Origin: Scatomonas sp963930955
GTDB taxonomy: Bacteria; Bacillota; Clostridia; Lachnospirales; Lachnospiraceae
Assembly: GCA_963930955.1 (NCBI GenBank)
Contig: OZ006967.1
Span: 1,178,001 to 1,242,000, forward strand
Direction of reading: 5' to 3'
DNA length: 64,000 bases
Every line of letters starts with the position of its first letter. Position 1 is the first letter of the stretch. The translations under genes and the position numbers were made by a program. Shown here piece by piece: positions 57,929 through 64,000 of this stretch. The notes beneath the pieces were generated by a model. It was given only the letters and a program-made list of their open reading frames with translations, was not told where the DNA came from and ran no database searches.

Positions 57929-58834
57929 ATGGCAGAACGGGTTATTAAAATTCTGGTAGGGCGGGAAGAGGCCGGGCAGAGCGTGGAAAGATTCCTTCGA
58001 CAGCGCATGGGATTGTCCAGAAAGCAGATCAGCCGGCTGAAATTCCGGGAGGAAGGAATCCGGGTCAACGGGCGGAGGCAGAGAGTCAGCGGGTTCCTGC
58101 AGATGGGGGATACCCTGGAGTTAAGACTGGAAACAGGCTTTAGCGGGGGAAAGTCCGGAAAAGTGGAAGCCTGTCCGGAAGCCGGAAGTCTGCATATTCT
58201 CTATGAAGACCGGGATCTGCTGGCGGTTGTGAAACCGGCAGGTATCGTCTGCCACCCTTCCCATGGGCACTACCGGGATACCTTGTCCAATCAGGCGGCC
58301 GCTTATCTGGAAGCCAGAGGGGAGGCGGGAGTGATCCGGCTGGTGGGGCGTCTGGATAAGGATACTTCTGGAATCGTGGTTTTTGCAAAAAACCAGGAGA
58401 CCGCGGCGGCTTTGGCCAGACAGAGAGAAGCGGGGGAGATGCAGAAAATGTATCTGGCTCTTGCGGAGGGATGCCCGCCGGCAAAGGAGGGAACCGTAGC
58501 GGCGCCCCTTGCACGGGATCCGGGACACTTAATGAAAATGCAGGTATCCCCGGAGGGGAAAGCTGCCTGCACCCGTTACCGGCTTCTGAAAACCATTGAA
58601 GGAGAGAAAGGCAGAAGAGCTTTGCTGCTTCTTCAGCTGGAACAGGGACGCACCCATCAGATCCGGGTGCATATGGCTTTTATTGGCTGTCCTCTGGCAG
58701 GCGATCCTCTGTACGGCAGGAATCCCCAGGGAACGGGAGCGCTGCTCCATGCCTGGAAGCTTTCCCTTTTTCAGCCCTTTACAAGGGAGAAGATCTGTCT
58801 GGAGACAGACCTTCCGGAGTGGGCGGAAGGGTAA
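57929..58834 (+). CDS. RluA-family pseudouridine synthase
   Basis: Isomerises specific uridines in rRNA or tRNA. 301 residues: N-terminal S4 RNA-binding domain (about 15-75; RLKFREEGIRVNGRRQRVS), then the RluA catalytic domain with LLAVVKPAGIVCHPS, the catalytic aspartate Asp143 in VGRLDKDTSGIVVFAKN, and LEQGRTHQIRVHMAFIGCPLAGDPLYG. RluA-, RluC- and RluD-type targets cannot be separated from this; presence of the S4 domain fits RluD/YlyB-like members. Confidence 0.94.
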   Translation: MAERVIKILVGREEAGQSVERFLRQRMGLSRKQISRLKFREEGIRVNGRRQRVSGFLQMGDTLELRLETGFSGGKSGKVEACPEAGSLHILYEDRDLLAVVKPAGIVCHPSHGHYRDTLSNQAAAYLEARGEAGVIRLVGRLDKDTSGIVVFAKNQETAAALARQREAGEMQKMYLALAEGCPPAKEGTVAAPLARDPGHLMKMQVSPEGKAACTRYRLLKTIEGEKGRRALLLLQLEQGRTHQIRVHMAFIGCPLAGDPLYGRNPQGTGALLHAWKLSLFQPFTREKICLETDLPEWAEG

Positions 58835-58932
58835 AAGAAAATAATGGGATTATTTGCGGCGGAATGTATTTGACAAGGGAAATATCATATACTAAGCTTG
58901 TGTAGAAAACAGATCCGGAGAATGGAGAGCTT

Positions 58933-60771
58933 ATGTGTGGAATATGCGGTTTTACAGAAGGACAGGCAGCCGTGGATCCGGGACAGATCCGTAGAATGAC
59001 AGATTTGATTGCCTACCGGGGGCCGGATGGCGGAGGCTTTTTCCGGGATGCCGGGATCCGTATGGGATTTCGGCGCCTGGCGATCATTGATCTGAAAGCC
59101 GGGGATCAGCCGGTTTACAATGAAGATAAAACTCTGGTACTGACCTTTAATGGAGAAATATACAATTACAGGGAACTGCGGGAAAAATTGCTGGCCCGCG
59201 GTCATTTTTTTTATACAAACACGGATTCCGAAGTGCTGGTGCACGGATATGAAGAGTGGGGAGAGGAAATGCTCCTGCAGCTTCGGGGGATGTTTGCTTT
59301 TGCAATCTGGGATACCAGGCAGCAGTCCCTGTTTCTGGCCCGGGATTTTTTCGGCATAAAACCCCTTTATTATATGCAGTGCCAGGGAAGCCTGGTTTAT
59401 GCATCGGAGATTAAGTGTCTGCTGGCCTTTCCGGGATATGAGAAAGAACTCAATGAAAGAGCTTTGGATGGCTATCTGTCTTTCCAGTACGTAGTACCGC
59501 CGGAAACGATGTACCGGGGGATTCGCTGTCTGCCGCCTGCCTGCTGTCTTCGATATCAGGATGGAAAGATCCGCCTGCGGCGGTACTGGGAACCCCGGTT
59601 TCATCCGGAGGAGAGTATGCCTTTGGAAGAAGCGGTAGATTGGATCGAGGCTGCCTTTCAGGATTCGGTAAAGGCTCACAAAGTCAGCGATGTAGAAGTG
59701 GGATGTTTTCTTTCCAGCGGTGTGGATTCCAGCTGGACAGCTTCTTATTTTGGAGGACAGAAAGCCTTTACAGTAGGGTTTGAGAACGGCAGCCGCTATA
59801 ACGAGATTTCCTGGGCGGAGAAGGCCGCCCGGGAGAAACAGCTGCGGCACAGATCCAGAATTATCGGAAGCCAGGAATTTTTTTCTGTTCTTCCGGAGAT
59901 TCTGTATTTTCTGGATCAGCCTCTGGCAGATCCGGCCTGCGTTGCCCTCTATTTTGTGTCGGAACTGGCCAGCCGGCAGGTGAAGGTGGTACTTTCCGGG
60001 GAGGGCGCGGACGAGCTTTTTGGCGGCTATCGAATCTATCATATGCCGGCTTCCAACCGGGGGTATCAAAAACTGCTGCCCGGGTGGCTGCGGCGGCTGA
60101 TCGGAGAAGGCGCACGGTATCTTCCGGATATCCGGGGACGGGATTTCCTGATCCGAGCGGCCCGGCCGCTGGAGGAAACTTTTATCGGCAATGCCTATAT
60201 TTTCAGTTCCGGAGAAAAAAGACGGATCCTGCGGGAAGAGGAGGTATGCCGGGAACCCTGGATATACTGCAGACCCTGGTACCGGAGGGTCCGGGGAATG
60301 GACGAGGTGACGAAAATGCAGTATCTGGATCTGAATCTGTGGATGACAGGAGATATTCTTCTGAAAGCGGACCGGATGAGCATGGCAAATTCTCTGGAAT
60401 TGCGGGTGCCCTTTTTAGACCGGGAGGTATTCCGGGCTGCTGCTGCGATTCCGGCGAAATGGAGGGTAACCGGGCAGACTACGAAATACGCCATGCGTCT
60501 GGCTGCGGCAAGACATCTTCCCAGAGCCGCTGCTGAGAAGACCAAACTGGGATTTCCAGTGCCGATCCGGATCTGGCTCCGGGAAGAAAAATATTTCAGG
60601 ATGGTCCGGGAGGAGTTTGCCGGGGAGGCAGCGGGGATTTTTTTTCGCAGAGCGGAACTGCTGCGGATGCTGGAACGTCACCGGGAGGGCAGAGAGGATC
60701 TCAGCAGGAAAATCTGGACCGTTTATCTTTTCCTTCTCTGGTACAGGGTCTGCTATCTCAGAAAATATTAA
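58933..60771 (+). CDS. asnB: Asparagine synthetase (glutamine-hydrolysing)
   Basis: Makes asparagine from aspartate, ATP and glutamine-derived ammonia. 612 residues. N-terminal glutaminase domain starting MCGICGF, where Cys2 is the nucleophile after Met removal, with YRGPDGGG and FNGEIYNYRELRE; C-terminal synthetase domain with the PP-loop FLSSGVDSSW and LSGEGADELFGGY. Same length class as B. subtilis AsnB/AsnO. GGAGAG precedes the ATG. A TTGACA (58870) and a TATACT (58888) lie upstream but only 12 bases apart, so the promoter is not resolved. CodY or glutamine-linked control is plausible but not shown. Confidence 0.95.
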   Translation: MCGICGFTEGQAAVDPGQIRRMTDLIAYRGPDGGGFFRDAGIRMGFRRLAIIDLKAGDQPVYNEDKTLVLTFNGEIYNYRELREKLLARGHFFYTNTDSEVLVHGYEEWGEEMLLQLRGMFAFAIWDTRQQSLFLARDFFGIKPLYYMQCQGSLVYASEIKCLLAFPGYEKELNERALDGYLSFQYVVPPETMYRGIRCLPPACCLRYQDGKIRLRRYWEPRFHPEESMPLEEAVDWIEAAFQDSVKAHKVSDVEVGCFLSSGVDSSWTASYFGGQKAFTVGFENGSRYNEISWAEKAAREKQLRHRSRIIGSQEFFSVLPEILYFLDQPLADPACVALYFVSELASRQVKVVLSGEGADELFGGYRIYHMPASNRGYQKLLPGWLRRLIGEGARYLPDIRGRDFLIRAARPLEETFIGNAYIFSSGEKRRILREEEVCREPWIYCRPWYRRVRGMDEVTKMQYLDLNLWMTGDILLKADRMSMANSLELRVPFLDREVFRAAAAIPAKWRVTGQTTKYAMRLAAARHLPRAAAEKTKLGFPVPIRIWLREEKYFRMVREEFAGEAAGIFFRRAELLRMLERHREGREDLSRKIWTVYLFLLWYRVCYLRKY

Positions 60772-60844
60772 AGAGACCCCGGTTTTCAAAACAGAAAAAA
60801 GGATTTATAATAAACAGAAAAAGGCCTGAAAGCAGGAGGTAAAG

Positions 60845-61639
60845 ATGAAGATAGGATTTATAGGCTGCGGGAACATGGCCCGGGCCATTCTGGGAGGAAT
60901 ACAAAAGCAGAACCTGGTGCCTGCGGAAGATTTGATTGCTTCCGCCAAGACGGAGGCTACCAGGGAAAAAATCCGCAGGGAACTGAAGATCCGGGCGGCG
61001 GAAGAGAACCGGGAAGCGGCGGCTTTTGCCGATGTGCTGATTCTGGCGGTCAAACCTTTTTATATGGAGGAGGTGATCCAGGAGATCTCGGAGTCGGTGC
61101 GGCCGGAGACCCTGGTAGTAACACTGGCTCCGGGAAAAACCCTTCAGTGGCTGGATTCCACCTTTGGAAAACCGACCAAGCTGGTGCGGACCATGCCAAA
61201 CACCCCGGCGCTGGTGGGAGAAGGCATGACAGCGCTCTGCCCCAATTCTTTCGTGACCCCGGAAGAATTGGAAACCGTGGAGAGGATTTTCCGGAGCTGC
61301 GGAAAAACCCAGGTGGTGCCGGAGTCTATGATCGATGTGGTGGTAGGGGCCAGCGGAAGCTCGCCGGCTTATGTGTTCCTGTTTATCGAAGCTCTGGCGG
61401 ATGCGGCAGTTGCCGATGGCATGCCAAGAAAACAAGCGTATGAATTTGCTGCCCAATCTGTGCTGGGAAGTGCGAAGATGGTGCTGGAGACAGGCTTGCA
61501 TCCCGGCGAACTGAAAGATATGGTGTGTTCGCCCGGGGGCACTACCATGGAAGCTGTGCGGGTGCTGGAGGAAAAAGGATTCCGCAGCGCGGTGATCGAA
61601 GCCTCCAAAGCCTGCGTGAAAAAGGCCAGGGGTCTGTAA
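60845..61639 (+). CDS. proC: Pyrroline-5-carboxylate reductase
   Basis: Last step of proline synthesis, NAD(P)H-dependent. 264 residues: dinucleotide-binding GFIGCGNMARAILGG (4-18), LVRTMPNTPALVGEGMTAL, the GSSPAYVFLFIEALADAAV dimer segment and the C-terminal signature LVSPGGTT-like motif, here CSPGGTTMEAVRVLEEKGF. AGGAGGT precedes the ATG. 73 bases after asnB, so possibly cotranscribed. proA and proB are not in the window. Confidence 0.96.
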   Translation: MKIGFIGCGNMARAILGGIQKQNLVPAEDLIASAKTEATREKIRRELKIRAAEENREAAAFADVLILAVKPFYMEEVIQEISESVRPETLVVTLAPGKTLQWLDSTFGKPTKLVRTMPNTPALVGEGMTALCPNSFVTPEELETVERIFRSCGKTQVVPESMIDVVVGASGSSPAYVFLFIEALADAAVADGMPRKQAYEFAAQSVLGSAKMVLETGLHPGELKDMVCSPGGTTMEAVRVLEEKGFRSAVIEASKACVKKARGL

Positions 61640-61653
61640 GAGATGAAAACGGG

Positions 61654-61693
61654 AAAGGACCGGGCAGAAAAGCTCTGCGGCCCGGTCCTTTTA
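61654..61693 (+). terminator. Intrinsic terminator of proC
   Basis: Perfect 12-pair stem AAAGGACCGGGC with its complement (61654-61665 with 61680-61691), followed by a short T-run. The A-rich left side may let it serve the convergent XRE gene as well. Confidence 0.88.
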
Positions 61694-61729
61694 TTCTGGT
61701 CCCTATAGATCCGGACAGCGGTCCGGGTA

Positions 61730-61972
61730 TTAAAGGTCTTTATCCTGAAAGTTCAACAGATCTTTTACCGATACCCCCAGGGCATCGGCAATGTCGAAAA
61801 GCCGGTTCAGCGATACGGAAGTTCTGCTGTTGGGGGCTTCTATATTGCTCATGTGGGTGCGGCTGATATGTACGGCCTCCGCCAATTCTGCCTGTGTCAT
61901 GCCTTTGGCACGGCGGTAATAGGCGATGGTCAGACCTAACAGCCGTAACTCGTTGAGATGTGAATAATTCAT
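61730..61972 (-). CDS. Small XRE-family helix-turn-helix regulator
   Basis: 80 residues, a single HTH_3/XRE domain: YRRAKGMTQAELAEAV and ISRTHMSNIEAPNSRTSVSLNRLFDIADALGV. No sensor domain. The ATG at 61972 follows AGGAGAGAATATT; the upstream ATG at 61990 lacks a binding site. The region upstream (about 61990-62030) contains clustered GTTTA-type motifs that may be its own operator. Not part of a toxin-antitoxin pair as far as neighbours show. Target genes unknown. Confidence 0.88.
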   Translation of the reverse strand: MNYSHLNELRLLGLTIAYYRRAKGMTQAELAEAVHISRTHMSNIEAPNSRTSVSLNRLFDIADALGVSVKDLLNFQDKDL

Positions 61973-62097
61973 AATATTCTCTCCTTGCACATGTGGAAAC
62001 TGTATGTTTTCAGTTTAAACGTAAACCAGGAAAAAATAAACAATCCAGCATCACTCAATAGCAAAACACTTTGTTGCATTTTGTCGGGGCGGGAAGG

Positions 62098-62556
62098 TTA
62101 GAGCCTGTCGGAAGGCGGGGAACTTAAGGTACTGTTGTGATATTCTGCGGAAAAGGTCACATCGGTTCCGAACCATTCCGGCGGTAGAAAGGTTTCTGCG
62201 GATTCCTGGTCTGGAAATTCTACCTCCACCAGCCACAGCCCCTGATAGGGGGCGTCAAAAACATCCAGTTCAGCGGTAAGTCCGCAGTCCAGAGGAATCA
62301 GATAGCGGGTCTTGGAAAGAAGGATGCCGTCGGTCTTTTGGCGAAGATGAAGATACGCGGATTCTGTCAGAGGCAGATTGTATTCTTCCCGGACCATCAG
62401 GCCGCCGCCCTTGTAGGTCAGATAGTAATCCTGATCCTGTTTCCGGATGCGCACCACCGGAGCGGTACACAGATAGCCCTGCTCGATCTTGTGGCAGGGA
62501 TACTGTTCCAGATCATCTGGCAGCTGGTGCAGAAGATATTTTCGTTCAATTTCCAT
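62098..62556 (-). CDS. CYTH-domain (triphosphate tunnel metalloenzyme) protein
   Basis: 152 residues. Begins with the CYTH signature ExExK (MEIERKYLL: Glu2, Glu4, Lys6) and continues with alternating charged beta strands (VRIRKQDQDYYLTYKG, SKTRYLIPL, TAELDVFDAPYQGLWLVEVEF) that form the triphosphate tunnel. Bacterial members hydrolyse inorganic triphosphate or short polyphosphate, or make cyclic AMP; triphosphatase is the usual activity. GAGGTGGTCTTTC precedes the ATG. A functional link with the PPK2 gene is possible but only inferred. Confidence 0.9.
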   Translation of the reverse strand: MEIERKYLLHQLPDDLEQYPCHKIEQGYLCTAPVVRIRKQDQDYYLTYKGGGLMVREEYNLPLTESAYLHLRQKTDGILLSKTRYLIPLDCGLTAELDVFDAPYQGLWLVEVEFPDQESAETFLPPEWFGTDVTFSAEYHNSTLSSPPSDRL

Positions 62557-62602
62557 GAAAGACCACCTCTTTTCTGATTACTAAAGTTTTTTTCTTGCCT
62601 TT

Positions 62603-62632
62603 ATTGTAGCATAGAAAAAGTCTTTTTGTCCA
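62603..62632 (-). promoter_or_regulatory. Probable sigma-A promoter of the CYTH gene
   Basis: Minus strand: TGGACA (62632-62627), an 18-base spacer and TACAAT (62608-62603), 46 bases before the ATG. Confidence 0.6.
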
Positions 62633-62653
62633 CAGTCTAAGCCGGGGATTCTA

Positions 62654-62682
62654 TTGGAAAAAGGGGCGGAATGTTGTATAAT
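62654..62682 (+). promoter_or_regulatory. Sigma-A promoter of the DJ-1 gene
   Basis: TTGGAA (62654-62659), a 17-base spacer and a perfect TATAAT (62677-62682), divergent from the CYTH promoter. Confidence 0.75.
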
Positions 62683-62744
62683 TACGGTTACCAGGCCGAA
62701 AGGCCGCAGGATTATCGTAATGAAAAATACAGGAGGAATAGAAA

Positions 62745-63296
62745 ATGGCGAAAATTTATGTATTTCTGGCGGATGGCTGCGAAGAAATAGAGGCGCTGAC
62801 TCCCGTGGATCTTCTCCGCAGAGCCGGTCATGAGGTGTGCACCGTTTCGATAATGGGGAGAAAACAGATCTGCGGTTCTCATAAAATAGAGATTACCGCG
62901 GATGCCCTGCTGGAGGAAATTGACTGCGGCAGCGGAGACGTATTCCTTCTGCCGGGAGGAATGCCCGGTACAAAATACCTGGGAGACTGCGGAAAACTCA
63001 CGGCTCTTCTGCTGGATAAAAACCAGGAAGGAAAACGGATCGCTGCCATCTGCGCTGCTCCCAGCCTCCTGGGAAAACTGGGGCTGCTCCGGGGCAAGAA
63101 GGCTGTCTGCTATCCGGGATTTGAGGAGCAGCTGGCAGGCGCGGAGGTTTTGGAGGTTCCTGCAGTGACGGACGGAAATATTACCACTGCCCGGGGAGTG
63201 GGAGCAGCCATGGATTTCGCGCTGGAGCTGGTAAAGAATCTGGATGGCGAAAAGGCTGCCGGGGAACTGGCTTCCCAGGTAGTGTATAAAGCCTGA
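62745..63296 (+). CDS. DJ-1/PfpI family protein
   Basis: 183 residues, flavodoxin-like fold: VFLADGCEEIEALTPVDLLRRAGHEV with the active-site glutamate, LLPGGMPGTKYLGDC, and the nucleophile-elbow cysteine Cys103 in IAAICAAPSLLGKLGLL. This matches the DJ-1/YajL branch, members of which act as glyoxalase III, protein deglycase or oxidative-stress chaperone; the exact activity is debated. CAGGAGGAATAG precedes the ATG. Single gene with its own promoter. Confidence 0.93.
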   Translation: MAKIYVFLADGCEEIEALTPVDLLRRAGHEVCTVSIMGRKQICGSHKIEITADALLEEIDCGSGDVFLLPGGMPGTKYLGDCGKLTALLLDKNQEGKRIAAICAAPSLLGKLGLLRGKKAVCYPGFEEQLAGAEVLEVPAVTDGNITTARGVGAAMDFALELVKNLDGEKAAGELASQVVYKA

Positions 63297-63317
63297 GGAG
63301 AAGGATGATAATTATTC

Positions 63318-63346
63318 TTGCGTTTTAAAATAGTTTATGCTATACT
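63318..63346 (+). promoter_or_regulatory. Sigma-A promoter of tig
   Basis: TTGCGT (63318-63323), a 17-base spacer and TATACT (63341-63346). The leader of about 75 bases can pair TTCTCT with AGAGAA around 63345-63394, but no T-run follows. Confidence 0.75.
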
Positions 63347-63425
63347 TCTCTAATGACTGTTACGGGCGTACTATGTCCTGATGAGAGAAAATACTTTCTA
63401 TATATATAAAGGAGGAAGATTTACA

Positions 63426-64000
63426 ATGAGCGTTCAAGTTGAAAACTTGGAGAAGAACATGGCGAAACTTACCATCGAGGTTTCCGCCGAGGAGTTAGAG
63501 AAGGCACTGCAGAGCGCATATCTGAAGCAGAAGAAGAACATCAGCATTCCCGGTTTCCGGAAAGGCAAAGTGCCCAGAGCTATGATTGAAAAAATGTACG
63601 GTCCCGGCGTGTTCTATGAAGATGCTGCTAACGCTCTGATTCCCCAGGCTTACACAGAAGCTGCGGAGGAGAGCAAGCTGGATATCGTCTCTCAGCCGGA
63701 GATCCACGTAGAGCAGATCGAGAAGGGCAAACCTTTCATCTTTACTGCTGAGGTTGCAGTAAAACCGGATGTAACCCTGGGCCAGTACAAAGGCGTAGCG
63801 GTTCCCAAGTCCCAGGTGGAGGTCAGCGACCAGGAAGTAGAGGATGCCCTGAAGAAAGAGCAGGAAAAGAACTCCAGAACCGTTGCCGTAGAAGACAGGG
63901 CTGCTGAGATGGGCGACATTGTGACCATTGATTTCGAGGGTACCGTGGACGGCGAAAGCTTCCAGGGAGGCAGCGGCAAGGATTATCCCCTGACTCTGGG
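63426..64000 (+). CDS. tig: Trigger factor, 3' end outside the window
   Basis: Ribosome-associated chaperone that meets nascent chains at the exit tunnel, with peptidyl-prolyl isomerase activity. The first 191 codons are visible of about 430. The ribosome-binding domain carries the L23-docking signature GFRKGKVPRAMIEK; after about residue 150 the FKBP-like PPIase domain begins (GDIVTIDFEGTVDGESF). AAAGGAGGAAG lies before the ATG. clpP and clpX usually follow tig in Firmicutes and may lie beyond the window. Confidence 0.96.
   Translation, partial: MSVQVENLEKNMAKLTIEVSAEELEKALQSAYLKQKKNISIPGFRKGKVPRAMIEKMYGPGVFYEDAANALIPQAYTEAAEESKLDIVSQPEIHVEQIEKGKPFIFTAEVAVKPDVTLGQYKGVAVPKSQVEVSDQEVEDALKKEQEKNSRTVAVEDRAAEMGDIVTIDFEGTVDGESFQGGSGKDYPLTL

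Noticed and set aside
58870..58893. TTGACA and TATACT upstream of asnB as a promoter
   Set aside because: They are only 12 bases apart, too close for sigma-A; with 17-base spacing the -10 would be TAAGCT, which is poor. The promoter is left unresolved.
63365..63400. CTGATGA followed by GAAA in the tig leader, resembling hammerhead ribozyme core bases
   Set aside because: Only two bases separate the two motifs, so there is no stem II, and no matching stems I and III or cleavage site can be drawn.
1..64000. tRNA or rRNA genes, CRISPR arrays, prophage, integrase, transposase, toxin-antitoxin or restriction systems
   Set aside because: Looked for and not seen; apart from the repeats at 38032-38241 the window is dense with housekeeping genes and no defence or mobile module is supported.

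Overview
The window reads as a chromosomal core-genome segment of a spore-forming clostridial Firmicute, most like the family Lachnospiraceae. This rests on a type III glutamine synthetase, CodY, HrcA with two CIRCE operators, a sporulation sigma factor of the SigK type, RNase J with YlbF, the IreB-RuvX-DUF1292 trio, strong AGGAGG-type ribosome binding sites and sigma-A promoters that are often TTGCAT-17-TATAAT. Base composition looks balanced and fairly even. I see no prophage, insertion sequence, CRISPR array, rRNA or tRNA.

Layout. 1-5206: end of fba, glnN behind an attenuator-like leader, an apparently catalytically dead GT26 glycosyltransferase, and a CdaR/PucR-type regulator. 5245-10063: ftsE-ftsX, a membrane S41 peptidase and uvrB. 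10086-20314: the heat-shock block hrcA-grpE-dnaK-dnaJ under CIRCE, then an AEC permease, prmA, rsmE, a cysteine desulfurase and thiI. 20416-27615: an HPr-like gene on the minus strand, then mtaB, ireB, ruvX, DUF1292, RNase J, ylbF, a short MltG-like protein, trmR and a U32 tRNA-hydroxylation protein. 27670-29994 (minus): putP and sigK. 30233-35773: comM, dprA, topA, codY. 36020-39843: CIRCE-groES-groEL, an intergenic region of repeats and hairpins, then guaB. 39916-43178: amidase, HD protein, nitrilase, iron alcohol dehydrogenase. 43337-49264: argG, divergent from argC-argJ-argB-argD. 49428-56676: a YdcZ transporter, a lipase-like hydrolase, nth, trmO, sfsA, a two-domain PPK2, a PflX-like radical SAM protein and an rRNA methyltransferase. 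56747-64000: an orphan substrate-binding lipoprotein (minus), a pseudouridine synthase, asnB, proC, a small XRE regulator and a CYTH protein (both minus), a DJ-1 protein and the start of tig.

Themes. Nitrogen and amino-acid supply recurs (glnN, asnB, the arg genes, proC, putP, codY), and regulatory DNA matches it: a dual-hairpin leader on glnN, ARG-box-like palindromes on the argC promoter, and CodY-box matches before codY and the PPK2 gene. Protein folding (hrcA operon, groESL, tig) and tRNA/rRNA modification (prmA, rsmE, thiI, mtaB, trmR, trhP, trmO, rluA, rlmI-like) make up most of the rest. The gene order keeps two blocks known from Bacillus subtilis (hrcA-grpE-dnaK-dnaJ-yqeTUV and yrzL-yrrK-yrzB-yrrLMNO), each opened by insertions.

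Most of the window is ordinary. The best leads are the glnN leader (919-993), the duplicated hairpin-plus-38-bp unit between groEL and guaB (38032-38241), the degenerate GT26 protein, the HPr-like protein without an active-site histidine, and the CodY box at PPK2.
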